From contig CM022671.1 of assembly GCA_012295275.1 (NCBI GenBank), positions 10,084,595 to 10,148,594 of the forward strand: 64,000 bases of DNA. Reading direction: 5' to 3'. Each line of letters begins with the position of its first letter. The first letter of the stretch is position 1. Shown here in pieces: positions 38,761 to 52,095 of the stretch. Both the position numbers and the translations under genes were made by a program. The notes under the pieces are model-generated. The model made no database searches and was not told where the DNA came from. It was given only the letters and a program-made list of their open reading frames with translations. The DNA comes from Chrysomallon squamiferum. Lineage: Eukaryota > Mollusca > Gastropoda > Neomphalida > Peltospiridae.

Positions 38761-41390
38761 GTTTTTGAGTTTATCGCTTCCTTCAAACTTCGTTACCGAT
38801 TTTTGGCAGTGCTAATTCGGCCTTTGGTTCGGAAATAAGATAACAATCAAAATCGGATTATACTGACGTTTTGGTTATTTTCTTTCTTAATTTCATAATG
38901 TTCTTACTCTCCGTATTTTTTTAATGCATTTGCTGATGATAAACTGATGTTCCTATGCAATTATGTGGTAGTATATGGTATAGCATATATAAACTGGTTT
39001 CTTTTGAAGCATAAACATGTAGAAATAATATTTTAAAAACAAAAACCAAAATTCAAAAAATAAATGAAAGAAAAAGATATGATATCCAAAGATAAAAATA
39101 AAAAAATAAAATAAAATAAAATAAATAAAAACAAATGCAGTACTTGTCTCCTTTCCGATTAGGATTTAGCATTATAGTATACTGGTTTGCCGTTAGATTG
39201 AGGAAAGAAAGACGTGTTCATTGTATAGGCGTAATGGGAAAAAAACACCAGTGGAATATCAGGTGTTTCAACTATAAAAATAAGACCTGAAATTTTGTGC
39301 TGTTTGTGTCAATCGAAATGTATACCAAAAGATAAATACTGAATTTCTGTAAGTGTTGTGAATCGAGTTTTATATTGGGTGGATAATCGATTTTAAATGT
39401 CTGACTTAATTTTTCTTTGATTTCTCTTATTTTGCTTAATAATTAACTTTCTTAAACGGTTAAATAAATGGCCGTGACCTTTTCAACTTTTGCGTTCTGC
39501 CTGTCGTCATCCTTCAAAAAAATTTAATAAAAGATTTTAAAACAGTATTATGAAAATAGAAAAGGAGAGATAATGATATACTACTAATAATTAGATAAAT
39601 ATTTATCAAAACAATATGATGTAAATTCTAATACATGTAACTGCTAATACTGTAATAGTGCTATTAATATTTACAAATTGGTATAATATTACTTACTTAA
39701 TTAGTTAATATAATAATAAGATTATAAGTTATTACTATTAGAATCTGAATAGTACTAATAGTAACTGCAAATGCGATTGTACTTTTTAGTAATCTTATAT
39801 TTAATATTCCAGTTTTAGATAATATTTTCTTTTAGATAAAAATTTTGATTATGAAGACAGTTCTTAGCAAGTTAGATTTTTATGAATGTTTTGAGATCTA
39901 CATGATGAAGATATAACTTTTATAAGGCAGATTAACACCATTTATAGAATTAAAGTTATTAATTAACTGGTTAAAAAACGAGTGTTAGAAAATGCTTAAA
40001 AATTTAAAAGCCTCTGCAACTCAAGAGTCTTGAATAATTATCTTTTTATATACTGGTTTTAATTTCTATAGAGTTTTTGACAAATACATAGTTACGGCAT
40101 AAGGTACATCTAAGCTAATTAGTTGGTTAATTAATTAATTAAAATGCATGTGTGTTAGGAACATGCTTAAAAATTCTGTGTTATTGTACAGCTTTAGAAC
40201 TAACCAAAAGTTTTATTTTGATATATAATACATGTATATATTTGTTTGAAACTATCAGATACTCAATGCCAAATAACTGAAACTGAGATTCTGAAGGAAA
40301 AATTTGTAATTTGTTTCATATCAGTGCTATTAAAGATATTTTGATGTGATATTTTTTGCTCATTCTGATGATCTATAATATTACAGGAAAATGAAATTTT
40401 TGATAATTTTGTCAAATACCTATATTAACATTATCTTTTATATGCAAGCTAGCACAACTTTGCTGAGTTCAGTAATTTCATTGTTTAATAATTTTAACTA
40501 CACTGTCAACATTAAATAATTACCTGTTTTCTTGAAAAGTTTGAATTAAATTTCACGAATGAATGATCTATAGACATTCATATTTATTACTATTATGAAC
40601 TTTAATACACAAAAGGGGTATATCATATTAGTTTTCTTAAGCAGTTTAGTGAATTCCTATAAATCATAAATGTCTTAATATTTGCATCTGAATGGAATTC
40701 CTGTAAATGTATCAGTAAATTTACAGTTACTGGATTTTTTATTGTTTTTAGTAACATATGTGACTGCCAGCTGTATGAATTAACTCCTTTTTTTTTTTTT
40801 TTCATTGCATCATGTATGTGAATTAGCCATAGTGCAAGGAGAGGGTTAACTGTATTTAAATCTGAATCTGCACATCTACTAAATGAATTGTTAGGAAATG
40901 GGTAACATACACCAGTTTCTTTTAATTGTTACTACATAATCATGACAGCAGACACATTGCAGTACTGTTTTAAAACATTACAAATTACTCTAATATGTGT
41001 CATCTGTTTACACTGTTTCTAATTAAATCCACCATGGTTATGCTATCAAATGAATGTTTATGTGTTTTTGTTTCTTATCACCTTTTCTTTACATTTTTGC
41101 TTTTTATATAAACAGCTAGATGCAATTTTAAATATTTTTGTTACAAAAACAGTAACAACAATTATTAATTTTAAGAGAGAGTAACAAAGCATTCATAATT
41201 AGTTTAAACATAATAGTTTAGTTTAACTATTAATATTATATTTAAAGTGTATGGATAAATTATAATAAAAAGTTTTTTTATTATTATTATTTTTTATCAC
41301 CTTTCTTCGGAGTATGGAAATTTAACAGTTTCACCCTTCATTAAGACAAAAATTACCATTATATTGTTTTCTGTTTTATTTGATTTTCAG
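38761..41390. other. Divergent intergenic region, LRR gene / PAQR gene
   Basis: The LRR gene (minus) and the adiponectin-receptor-like gene (plus) point away from each other, so both promoters should lie here. The PAQR coding exon begins at an acceptor (41389-41390), so at least one upstream 5' UTR exon is expected in this stretch; I could not place it. No coding feature was found. Confidence 0.5.
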
Positions 41391-44300
41391 TGTAACACTG
41401 CATATGTAAATTCATTCTGATACCTGTGATCCAGTTAACTACTGATACCAACATGGATGAAGCTGGCCCATCAGGAAGATGTTCATCTGGTAATGAATCT
41501 AGGAGTCCTCAGTCTTTCCTGAGCAGAAATGCTATCAACTCTCTGATGGCTGATAGCGACTATTCTGATGATGATGACATAAGCATTGGTTTGCGGGATG
41601 ACATTGTGAAGAAATATGAAGTTGGACCATTGCTTGATATTCCAACAAAAGTAAGACTCAGTATTTTATTTATTTCAATGAAGGTGCATTTATAGCAGCG
41701 ATAGTGTGTACATTTGCACCAGTGTGATAGTCCTCAAAATGAAAACAACATCTGAATTTTTAACTGTCCAAGCAACTGTCTAATTAGTGGTTTATCATAT
41801 GTTATCTTTTCTGTGGATCTCTTGCTGCTAACTGAAGATAGTAATGGCACAAAATTTCATCCAAGAGAAATTTACAGCAGATACTAATTGAAATAGATCT
41901 GTGACAGCACAAATAAATGTTCTGATAAAATTCTTTATATATCCAAGTTATTATTTTGTTGTTTTAGACAGCATTTCATCAGTGTATGACAGTAAAATGA
42001 ATGAAAAACATGCCACCATTTAAAAAAATAGATAGATTGATTTTCAGTAGAAATGGTCTGTGTTAGTAGAGCACATCTGTAGAAACACAGCAATGCCAAG
42101 ATATATTTTGTTAATATTAAGACAGGAAAGCCAAAAATAAAATAAAATGTAACTTCGAAGTAGAGAGACTATTTCTTCATATTATTGAAGATATATTTTA
42201 ATTAATGTTAAACATGTAGAGATATCTTTAAACATAAATCAGTTAATTCATTATTTTATGTTTTAAAATTAAGTAATAATTGCTTGCTGTCTGGCTCTGT
42301 TTTGATTTAAGAATAAATATATAGGAAATTTATTAAAGTTCTGGTTCATTCAATTAACATGAAATCAAACTTTTCAAAGACCAAACCTTGTTCTCTAGTT
42401 TGTTAAATCATCATAACCATTGTAATAATGTTGTTTTGTTGAATTAAGTCTGCTTAAACCATGTATTTATTTTAGCACTAGCACATATAATTAACCATAA
42501 ACCTTGTACAGTGACTGAAATCAGATTTTGTTCTTATTTTTTTTTTAACTTTAAATGCATTTTAAAAAAGGAGACATTTAAAAAAAATGGTTATGATCTG
42601 TCATTTCAGGGTTCACCTGTTGCTCTAGATGATAGTCTCGATGCAGCTGATCTTGATGATTCAACAACAGCTGGCATTTTGTCTGTTCCAAGCAAGTGTG
42701 CTGAACAAGCAGAGGAGTTTGTCCGCAAAGTGTGGGATGCTGGTTGGCAGGTTGTAAACCATCATTCTCTTCCTGTCTGGCTAAGGGATAATGACTTCCT
42801 CTTGAAAGGTCATCGACCACCCACAGGTTCCTTCATGGAATGTTTTAAGTCAATCTTTCAGATTCACACTGAAACTGGAAACATCTGGACACACCTTCTT
42901 GGTAAACAAAAATAGTTTAATATTATTGTTGTTATATTTCTTTTCAATTAATATATGCCCACCAACTCCCAAGGTTTGTGCCTCATTTTGTGTTCAAGGA
43001 ATTTTATGAATTGTTGGCTTGTACTCTGTATCCATTTAGTTATATTGTTGTTAGATTTAAAAAAGAAAATAACTAAATAATTGTCCCTGAGTTAGCTTTT
43101 GTCTGAAGTTTATGGCTTGGATTATTCAGCATCATCGTGGAGTTTTTATACTCTTCATCTATATCAGAATTGATAAAGACATTGTAGTGTTATTTTATCT
43201 CTTGCAAATAATTTTTTTCTTTTAAATCCAGTTATTGTTTTTATTTCTTGGATGACTTTATTTACAGGTATGATAGCATTTCTAGGGATTGCAGTTTACT
43301 TTATGTCACGGCCATCTATTGAAATCCAGTGGCAAGAAAAGGCTGTCTTTTCAGCTTTCTTTGCTGGTGCAATCCTATGCATGGGCTTTTCTTGGGTTTT
43401 CCATACAGTGTACTGTCATTCAGAGAGAGTTGGCAGGTTTTTTAACAAGTATGTTTATACAGCCATTTTACTTTATTTAAAATGTTAGTCATCTAATAGG
43501 GTAGAATGAAAGACTGTTTCAAAAGAAATTTGTTAGATTTAAAAATTTTAGGTAGTGCTTTTTAAACTTTTGTTGTATTTCCTTTTTAATTCAGAATATA
43601 ATGTGTATGACTGTTTGTGATGTAATATTCTGGACTGGAAATTTGTTTAGTTAGGTTTATTAAAAAAATTCTTATTTTATTTTGGGTTTTTTTCCTCTTT
43701 GGTAGCAAAGATATTTATTTTAAATATTTTTGTCTGTATCTTTATCTGTTGATAGAACAGCTTTCTCTCTGTAGATTGGATTACTGTGGAATAGCACTGC
43801 TGACAATGGGATCATTTGTACCGTGGCTCTACTACAGTTTTTACTGTCGTACCTCCCCCAAAGTGGCATACCTCTGTCTGATATTTGTGTTGGGTATTCT
43901 CTGCATTGTGGTAGCTATGTGGGACAAGTTCAGTCAGCCAGGCTATCGACCCGTCAGAGCAGGTAATTACTTATTTCAATATTACTCTCATGTGCAAAAA
44001 GATAGTATTCTTTTACAATGCATTTTTGCAAATTGGTCAACTGGAATTATTTTAATCAACCTATTAGAATGAAAATTGCACAAACTAAAGTTCATTTCAT
44101 TAAGGTCTGTATTACAGAGAACAAATCATATTCATTTATGAACATACAAGCAGTCCAAGTATTACTTTTACTCTTCACATATTGTTAAGTATTAAGTTTG
44201 GTTTACAGATAAGCAAAATTGACAAGCTTGAACTAACAGCTTTAAAAATAATTTACTTTGTTTAATAACCTGCAGTCTGAAAAAATATTGTTTGGTAACT

Positions 44301-44826
44301 GGCAAATTTGACAAGATATCATTTTTATAGGATGCAGACTTTATTAACATTTAACAATATTTTTGGTCATTTAACAGGTGTCTTTGTTGCTCTTGGACTA
44401 AGTGGTGTGATTCCTGCTCTCCACTATGTCATCACTGATGGGTTCTATCATGCGATCAACTACGCTGCTCTTGGCTGGTTGTCATTGATGGCTGTTTTGT
44501 ATATTTTTGGAGCCTTTATATATGCAATACGTATCCCAGAAAGAATATTTCCGGGCAAATTTGATATATGGGTAATTTTTATTATTTATATTTTCTTCAA
44601 GTATTTGGATAATGGCACATACAACTGCATAAAACCTGAAGGTTATATTCAGGAGGAAAAAACAACTATATAACTAATTTTTACTTTCTTTCTTTTTTAG
44701 TTTCAGAGCCACACAATCTTTCACTGCTTTGTTGTGGCTGCAGCGTTTGTTCATTATCATGGAATATCTGAGATTGCAAACTATCGACTAACACTGGGAG
44801 ACTGCTTGGAACGTGTGATTCAGTGA
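41391..44826 (+). CDS. Adiponectin-receptor-like PAQR protein, 6 coding exons
   Basis: Exons: 41391-41650 (ATG at 41453), 42610-42901, 43268-43448, 43775-43962, 44378-44571, 44701-44826. All junctions are GT/AG with matching phases; 392 aa against about 375-386 for vertebrate ADIPOR1/2. An acidic, Ser-rich cytosolic N-terminus (SDYSDDDDISIG) precedes the family block WDAGWQVVNHHSLPVWLRDN. Then come HIHTETGNIWTHLLG-type residues and seven predicted membrane helices. The three zinc-ligand histidines known from ADIPOR1 are present in context: FHTVYCH in exon 3 and SHTIFH in the last exon. PERIFPGKFDIW precedes the final helix. Family members are plasma-membrane receptors with ceramidase-like activity that act through AMPK/PPAR in vertebrates; the ligand here is unknown. 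Upstream of 41453 the exon is 5' UTR following a splice acceptor, so a non-coding first exon exists. Divergent from the LRR gene. Confidence 0.95.
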
Positions 44827-46487
44827 AGAAATTCAGCATTAATTATGTTCAGTGTTAAGAGAATTTTACAGGTGATACATCTTTCAAGTAATCTCCAGTG
44901 TTTGTTCTTTAGCCAACTTTGTTTCATTGAATGTTTGCGATAATTTATTTAACCTTTGTAAATACAGACTTGATATCTTTGTTGCATTGTTAAGCTTAAT
45001 TAAAATACAAGTCCAATCACTTTATATTTTTGCTTTGGTTCATTGTGATCTGTTTTATAACAAGTATGTATATTGTTTCACAAAGTAATATAAAGTAAGG
45101 ATGGACTTCCCAGAATTTTAAATCAGAATGAGTCTTTTACTGTTAGTAAAGGAATTTACTCTTTTTAAGTTTAGAATTATTAAATTTACATTCTAGGAAT
45201 CTTAGGGAATAATTGATTTAAAAATATATATATGTGTATATTGCTTGAGCAGTAACTTTTTCTTCTGTTGTTTTCTTTTAAATGTAACAATATAATAATC
45301 TAAACCCTGAAATTACAAAGAAATTCTGATAATCTAAATGACTATTGTAGAAATGTAGTAAGATTATTTTCAACAGTCTTGCATTTTATTTTAGGAACAC
45401 CAAACTATACATAAACTTTATAAAGAAATATATATTTTTAGAATATATCATTTTATATATTGTAAAACATAAAATTAATGTGATCATAATACTGTTTTTA
45501 AAAAAGTGCAAGTTGCATTATTTCTATTCTAATTTCTATATATATAATTCCATAAAAAAAAGGCATTATCCAAAGATGGTGTACATGAATAATACTGTTA
45601 AAAAAAGGACCATGCTTTGTATGAGTGTTTTGCAGACAGTTTTCTGGAAAGGGTTTTATCTTATTTATTGGATATTTATTTGGGATGTTATTTTTATACT
45701 TGGAACAGATAATTATATTCTGACAGCCTCCTTGGAAACTTACTTCAAACATATTAAACCTTTATCGTAATCTTTGTTATTGAATTTGTGTTTGTTTTGG
45801 TGTCTGTACAATATCTTATTTAAAATATGTAGGAATAATAATATTATAAGTGTAATAAAAACAAAATAATAAACTAATGTGTTCTTTGTAAATAAAACAA
45901 GTATCTTTACTGTGCCTGAAACTATTAATTTTTAAAATGCTATTTGAAAGTAGTAAAAGTTATAAAACCGGAGGAAGCAGTCTTAAATTAGGAAATCTAC
46001 ATTTTCAAATAATAAATAATATTTACATAAAATTCAGACTTGAAACAGTTACATTCATTAAAAATACTCTAATTAAATATGGTAATGATGAACTATGTTC
46101 ATGTTTTTTTCTCTTGGTTACTTCATGTTTTTAAATTAAAAAACTTTGTTTAAATTTAAATATTTTGTTTTCTCTTGACACTCACCGTCTGCACCAGTGA
46201 TATCCCACCATACCTTTTCACTTTCAAATTTGGTTTGTCAGTTTCTCAAATGATTAATTTTCATTAATCTTGTACATAGTAAGAACTTTAAAATATGATT
46301 TGTGTAAATATATTATTCTCAAATTTAAAAAAAAATAACATATTTTAATAATTGTGTTGATCTGCTCATTGAATAAAATATTAAAAAGGTACTGCTGTAT
46401 GTTTTCATTTCAATGTATTGATTTGTTGGAATTTTAATTTAGTGAATTTATGCCTTATAGGTGAGTAACCATTTTTTTAAACAAATA
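44827..46487. other. 3' UTR and flank of the PAQR gene
   Basis: No coding feature is supported. Candidate plus-strand AATAAA signals lie at 45853-45858 and 45891-45896, about 1 kb after the stop codon; which one is used cannot be told from sequence. Confidence 0.5.
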
Positions 46488-47107
46488 CAGTGGTACGTTG
46501 ACTTATGAGTCCCAACTTACAACTTTTCTGATATTTTGCTTTGAGTTGCGAGCCAAAATCCAAGTCATGAGTGAGCTTCAGATACTCTACCACTAGTTGG
46601 TGCAACAAACAACACATCATCTGGCCAGCATCCTGCATCTCACTTGTCGCAGATGTGTTGTGTTGTGTGCAGTGATTTGCCAAATTTCTTTTTTCTGAAG
46701 AAGTGAGAGCAAAGGACAGTTCTAAGAAAAAGAAGCTGATGTCCATTCAATCAAAGCATGAAATCATTGAAAAACATGAGCGAGATGTGCATGTAGTCAA
46801 CTTGGCTAGACAGTATGAGCCTAGAACTATACTGAAGCAGAAGGAGTCAATAAAGGCTGTAACTCCAGCCAAAGGCATTAAAATAATTTGTCTATATCTC
46901 CAAGATAAATACTCTTTACAAAACCAATTTATTTCTTTACGTTATAATTTATAAATACATTTTTCTTATTTAAAAACATGTTACAAAAAAAGAAAATGGG
47001 GTAGTTTTGGGGTGCTGGATTAATGGCATTTCAATTTCAATTGGAGAAAATTGATTTAAGAACTCAGTCATGGAACAAATTAAACTTGTACATCACGGTT
47101 ACCACTG
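46488..47107 (+). mobile_element. Tigger (pogo) element with partial transposase N-terminus
   Basis: A 620-bp element with TIRs CAGTGGTACGTTGACTTATG (left) and CAGTGGTAACCGTGATGTAC (right, reverse complement), flanked by TA. A plus-strand frame from 46703 reads the start of a CENP-B/pogo-type DNA-binding helix-turn-helix: Lys-rich start, IQSKHEIIEKHERDVHVVNLA, then LKQKESIKAVTPAKG. A short gap falls between the two blocks where family members have the N-T-S-T-I helix. The catalytic DDE domain is absent. It is an internally deleted, inactive copy between the convergent 3' ends of the PAQR and COX6A genes. Confidence 0.88.
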
Positions 47108-47489
47108 TATTTATGATTAGCCATGTTCTATTTAGTCATACATTTCTTCTAGTGTAAAACAGCTTTTTAGAATTAAAAGAAACATGTAATCGGTTGCCAG
47201 AATAAAGATATAGGTAATTCAATAGTAAATTAGTGCAATGTCACAAATGTCCACTCTAGTAATATTTCATGCTAACAGACAAAAAAAAGAAAAAAACCAT
47301 TAAGAAAGAAAATCTGATTTTATTTCAGTTTTCTGTTATACCACACAGCAGTCAACAAAAATGGTTTTGTTGTTGCTACAAATGACATAATAAATCACAT
47401 TGTTCTCACTATATAATATATTTAATAATACACGCCTCAATGTCCTGACACATTCCAACATTCAGCTTCCACAGAAATGCTATGGCTTT

Positions 47490-48950
47490 CTATTCTTCAT
47501 ATCCCTCAGGCAAGGCATTCAGATGTCTGTTGTGAAACAATGTGTGGTTCCCATCACCCCATGGAAATGGCTGAAAAAGAAATTTAATTAATATTGTTTT
47601 GTTTTTTTAAATGTTTATAACCGTTATACATGGAGAATATGTGGTTCAATTACATAGTTACTGTGCGCCTAATAAACATCTACATTTAAATAATGGTATA
47701 TATAAATAAGCATATATTTTAATAATTGATTTAAGTTTATAATTTTAATTTTGCTCTATCACGACTCAAGCTTAATACATTTCTATTATTGACATAAAAT
47801 TAAATGTTCCTAAAAATATGATGGAATTTTCAGCTTCTTTTCTACCACAAAACTTCAGTAATAAATTACCCGAGTTCTAATTCGAAGATGTTCATATGGA
47901 ACAAAGTCTGGACGTTCCAAATGATGCTCCTCTTCCGACATGAAAGCATTAAACCAGCACACAGCAACAGCTGGAATAGCTACCACAAATGTCATTATTT
48001 TCCATACCTTGGATCCTTTAGCTGAAAAAGTAAAATATATCAGAATTAAATAAAAATGAACAAGTTTGCTATGCATGTTCAAAACAGTTCATTCTCAAAT
48101 ACAATATAAAGTATAATATAAAGTTGTTTGTGCGCGTGTATATTCAAGATATGGAGGCTTAAAACAGATGTGTCTATTCTAATGTGTTCATTTTTACTTC
48201 ATCATTATTGTAGATGTAACAGCTTATTTGGAAATTCATTCTATATATTGTTTAAGTTTAACGTATCGCTATCCAGAACCCTGGTGAAATTTTAATTTAT
48301 CAAAAGGCTGAAATAAGTTTTACTTATTTAAAGTTATTATAATATTATTTATTTACTTAGTTTTGGGGTTTTTTTTATTATGAAAACGAAAATGGTGATG
48401 TTGTTTTGATTACGGTACGAATCTGCAAGTATCAAAAATATATGAAAATGTAAGTATAAAATAAATACAAATAAATAAAAATAAATAAATGAAGCAATAT
48501 AATAAGTAACATAGTAAATGGATATTTTGCGGACCAAATTTTTATTTAGTTTACCGTGTTCGTTCTCAGGTTTCTTGTTGACCTCAAGGTCAGAACCAAT
48601 GAAAAAATCTTTAGCCTTCTTTAATTCCATAAAATAATAAATGTTGCATAGGTGTATAAAATGTTAAAACAAAATATTCTTTCTAGTATTTACTATTTAA
48701 TGATAAATGGCCTGAACACTGAACAGTAAAAGTCAAACGGTAACATTATCATTATGATAACCGTAACAGAATGTGTACGTGACAGGAATCATATCGTTAT
48801 TTTACACATACATTGTATTCAAACACAAAAACTGTATTCTCATTACACATGTAATCTATAAGATAATATTTACTACTTACAACCATGAGCATCGGCAGAT
48901 GCCCCAGCACTGTATCTGCGAAACAACACACTTCCCAATTTGCTCGCCAT
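47490..48950 (-). CDS. COX6A: Cytochrome c oxidase subunit 6A, mitochondrial
   Basis: Exons (minus): 48950-48881, 48021-47870, 47570-47490; phases 1 and 0; 100 aa, normal for the family. The first 23 residues (start [18 protein letters not shown]) form a short, basic, Ser-rich mitochondrial presequence. One membrane helix follows ([20 protein letters not shown]), then the diagnostic C-terminal block [30 protein letters not shown] and a PEGYEE end. COX6A is a nuclear-encoded inner-membrane subunit at the dimer interface of complex IV, with its C-terminus in the intermembrane space. The donor chosen for exon 1 is GTAAGT at 48880, giving DAHGSKGSKVW; an alternative GTTGTA donor 4 nt earlier is weaker. 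A possible alternative first exon lies at 48630-48556 (see findings). Confidence 0.95.
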
Positions 48951-51900
48951 TTTCGTTCTCAAGGTGCTTTTGACCTGAACTGGATTCCTTCTGATAATTT
49001 CGCTTTAAGCAACACCAACTAAACACCAGTCGTTTCGTATTCGGGAAGTTTCGACTAATCTGTGTTCCTTGCATTCTAATATAACATATGTGCGTGCGTG
49101 TCATCACGACTATTATTAATTAATTAATTAATTAATTGTTATTGTTGTTGTTGTTGTACTAATAATCGTGCTATTAGTTAGTAATATTTCTTAAGCATAA
49201 TACTTCTGAAAACAATAAAATTAAACGATTAAATAAATATAAACTGTACATTTTCACCATGTAATTTTTTTTTTTTTTTTTTTTTTTTGTAATCAGCATT
49301 GAATGCTGAATTAGAAAGCAAAACGGTGAAAGAGATAGAGTTATCAAAATTATTATCTTAAATAAATAAATTATAATATTTTAACCACAATCGTTTAATT
49401 ACAAAGATATTATTGCTGTTTTTGTTGATTAACGCATACTGATTTCGTGTTCGCCTCCAAAAATAATATAAAAGAGAATAGTTTTTGAATAACAACAATG
49501 TATTTGTTATTTTTTAAATGATTTTATTATTATTATTTTTTTCAAAATTGTCTTTTAAGACCTAAAATTGCAATTGAACACTAAAGAAGTAACTTTCATA
49601 TTTAAATAACAAGTGAATATAGTCCTATAAAGGTATATTTGTGGACATTGACAAAAAATATAGAAATTCACTGTTTAGGTTGATTATACATATAGACACA
49701 CATACTTACTTACATCTATCTATCTATCTATCTATATATTTATAGTCAGACTGACATATATAATTATGTATACACATGGATACACAGATACACACACATA
49801 CACACATCATACACCCACATATAAACACACACAAATACACACATACATACATACAAACATATACATATTTACACATAAACACAAAAACACACATCTTTAT
49901 CTATACAGATACGTCACATTTTCCCGAAGCTGTCGTTACATATAACGATATCGTTAGCATGTCGTTGACAAAATATTCATCACCTCGAAGGTGACTTTAT
50001 GAACGTCGGTAACCTACGACATCGTTATAAAATAACAGATCCAACCCTGTTGTTAACAGTGTCGTTTATTAAAGGTGTGTCGTAACCAAGCTTAATAAGC
50101 ACTACGCATTCTGCACACTCCAGGAAAATCATAGCTGATAACCATAAACAATATCTGCATACTTGATAAAAGACTTTTAGTTCATGAGAAGGGACAAATT
50201 TGGGCACCAAATTAATGAACAGATCTAATTTAGATATCGATAAAATAGCTATAATTTAGACCAAATTAACCTAGGAACATGCAGATTTCATTATGTTGTT
50301 CTATATAAAATTCTGCACATGCTGATGTTTTGTTATTTATAATGCATTTACTAAAAAAAGTAAATCTGAAAAAGACGGAATGTTTCGACATTTTTTTTTT
50401 TCTTGATATAACTCGAGAAGTTTTATGTCATTTTATGTGAAAACATCTACAGGCTAATTCTCTTTCTGAATGAGAGGTTAATGAGGCAATCATGAAATTG
50501 GTTAAATAAAGTTCTTGAGACATTCTATAATTTGCATAGGTTGTAAGAATTTATAATTGAAACTTCTGACATTTTTCTACAAGGCGGTAACAAAAACTGT
50601 AGTTAGACATCATATAAAGAGTTTACAGTTTTGCAGGTGTCTTCTGTCAATTCAGAATTATATCATGATTCAAAACCTGTTATTATTATGCCACATTTAG
50701 ATAATTTCATTTCTGAGCTGGTTTTATGGAAAATCCGGATATTCCAAATTAAACCCTTAATGACAGTAATAGTTTTCCAAGACGACATATTATTTCGTCT
50801 AAAGATTTAAACTTTATTAAACATCCAGTGGTACAAGATTTTTATAATTTTCGCTGATTTATGTTCTGTAATGTGTAAGAATTACGCAAATTAAAACACA
50901 GATATAAAGTTGGATTTTAATTTTCTTTTCTGAGAATAAATAAAAGTGATTACATGTATTTACAATATACAAACCTAAGTGGTGGTATAATATTTTTACA
51001 GCTGATGTTGTTCTATTCTTTTTATTAAGGTATACAGTACACAAATGTATAATAAACATCTAAGAAATGTATACTAGAAATGCGATACATTTTCACAGAA
51101 ATATTTGAAATACAGGTGAGGGGTAGTTTTTCACTTACTGACCAAATCACTTAACGATCTAGCTTAAATGAGGAATGACTGCACACACACACACACAGAC
51201 AGACAGACACACACACACATTCTCTGTTATTTACAGCCATTACTCATTTACTGGGTTTGTATGTATGTATGTGCGTATGTATTTGCTGATTTGTTTGTTT
51301 TGTTTGTTATTGTGTGTATGTGTGTGTGTGCGTTTCCTCTATGTAGATTCCTTTGTTGCGAATTGTTAAGGAAAAGAGGTGTTTATAATGATTATTTCAC
51401 CTAATAGAAAATAACTATTATAAATATTAAAAAAAAGTAAATAAATAAAACAAGTAAAAGGAAACCATAGTTCGAAATATATGTAATACATTTTGTCATA
51501 TAAATCCGCTGGGATAATTTATTTAGGAATATTATAAATATAATACAAGAAAGATCACTGTAGTTGTTAATGTCGTACGTTAAATTTATGGTTTTATATG
51601 TTAATGAATCGTGAGTAAGCTCAAGCACGTTGTAGTGAAAAGATGTACTCAGATTATATCTCAGTTTTGGCTAGTTTCTAATTTAATTTTGTCTTTTTAT
51701 TGTGGCATTAAGTACTGCTGCTGAATATGAAAATATTTGTTTGCAAGGAAAAAGCGAAATAGAACAATGATCGGAATCATAACAGATTATAAGGAAAACA
51801 ACGACAACTCACGATCTATGGAAACAACTTTTATTGTTATGTGATATTTTACCTCCACAAGAAAAAGCGTTAATTATAAGTTGACACATGACTTGTTTGT

Positions 51901-52095
51901 ATTTAAAAGATGAAATCCAAAACAAAACGTTCCAATCTCATTTCAACGAAAGACCGAAAGTAAAACAGATGTAAACGGATATGGATTTTGAAATAGAAAC
52001 TGGCCATAAATTATGACATATATCTGAAGAATAAATTATTTAAGTAAATAATGTATAAAAAGCTGATTCTGCATTATTTCATACACTTTGAAAAC
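48951..52095. other. Intergenic: COX6A upstream to caveolin-like gene 1
   Basis: The COX6A promoter should lie within a few hundred bases of 48951. Otherwise I see a TTAA tetranucleotide run (49119-49136), a T-homopolymer (49266-49289), a compound GATA/CATA/CA stretch (about 49711-49910) and TG/TATG repeats (51180-51330). No gene is recognised. Confidence 0.5.
49711..49910. repeat. Compound CTAT/CA/CATA microsatellite
   Basis: (CTAT)n at 49717-49736, then cacacata, catacata and cacaaacac units. It is low-complexity DNA and gives a spurious Thr/His-rich ORF. Confidence 0.8.

Noticed and set aside
48556-48608. Treating the COX6A intronic frame as an internal cassette exon
   Set aside because: The only in-frame acceptor (CTAAAG before 48608) has no pyrimidine tract, and other AG sites give an immediate stop. 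An alternative first exon is the only workable reading.
49776-49994. Thr/His/Ile-rich 72-codon frame
   Set aside because: Produced by CACA/CATA low-complexity DNA.
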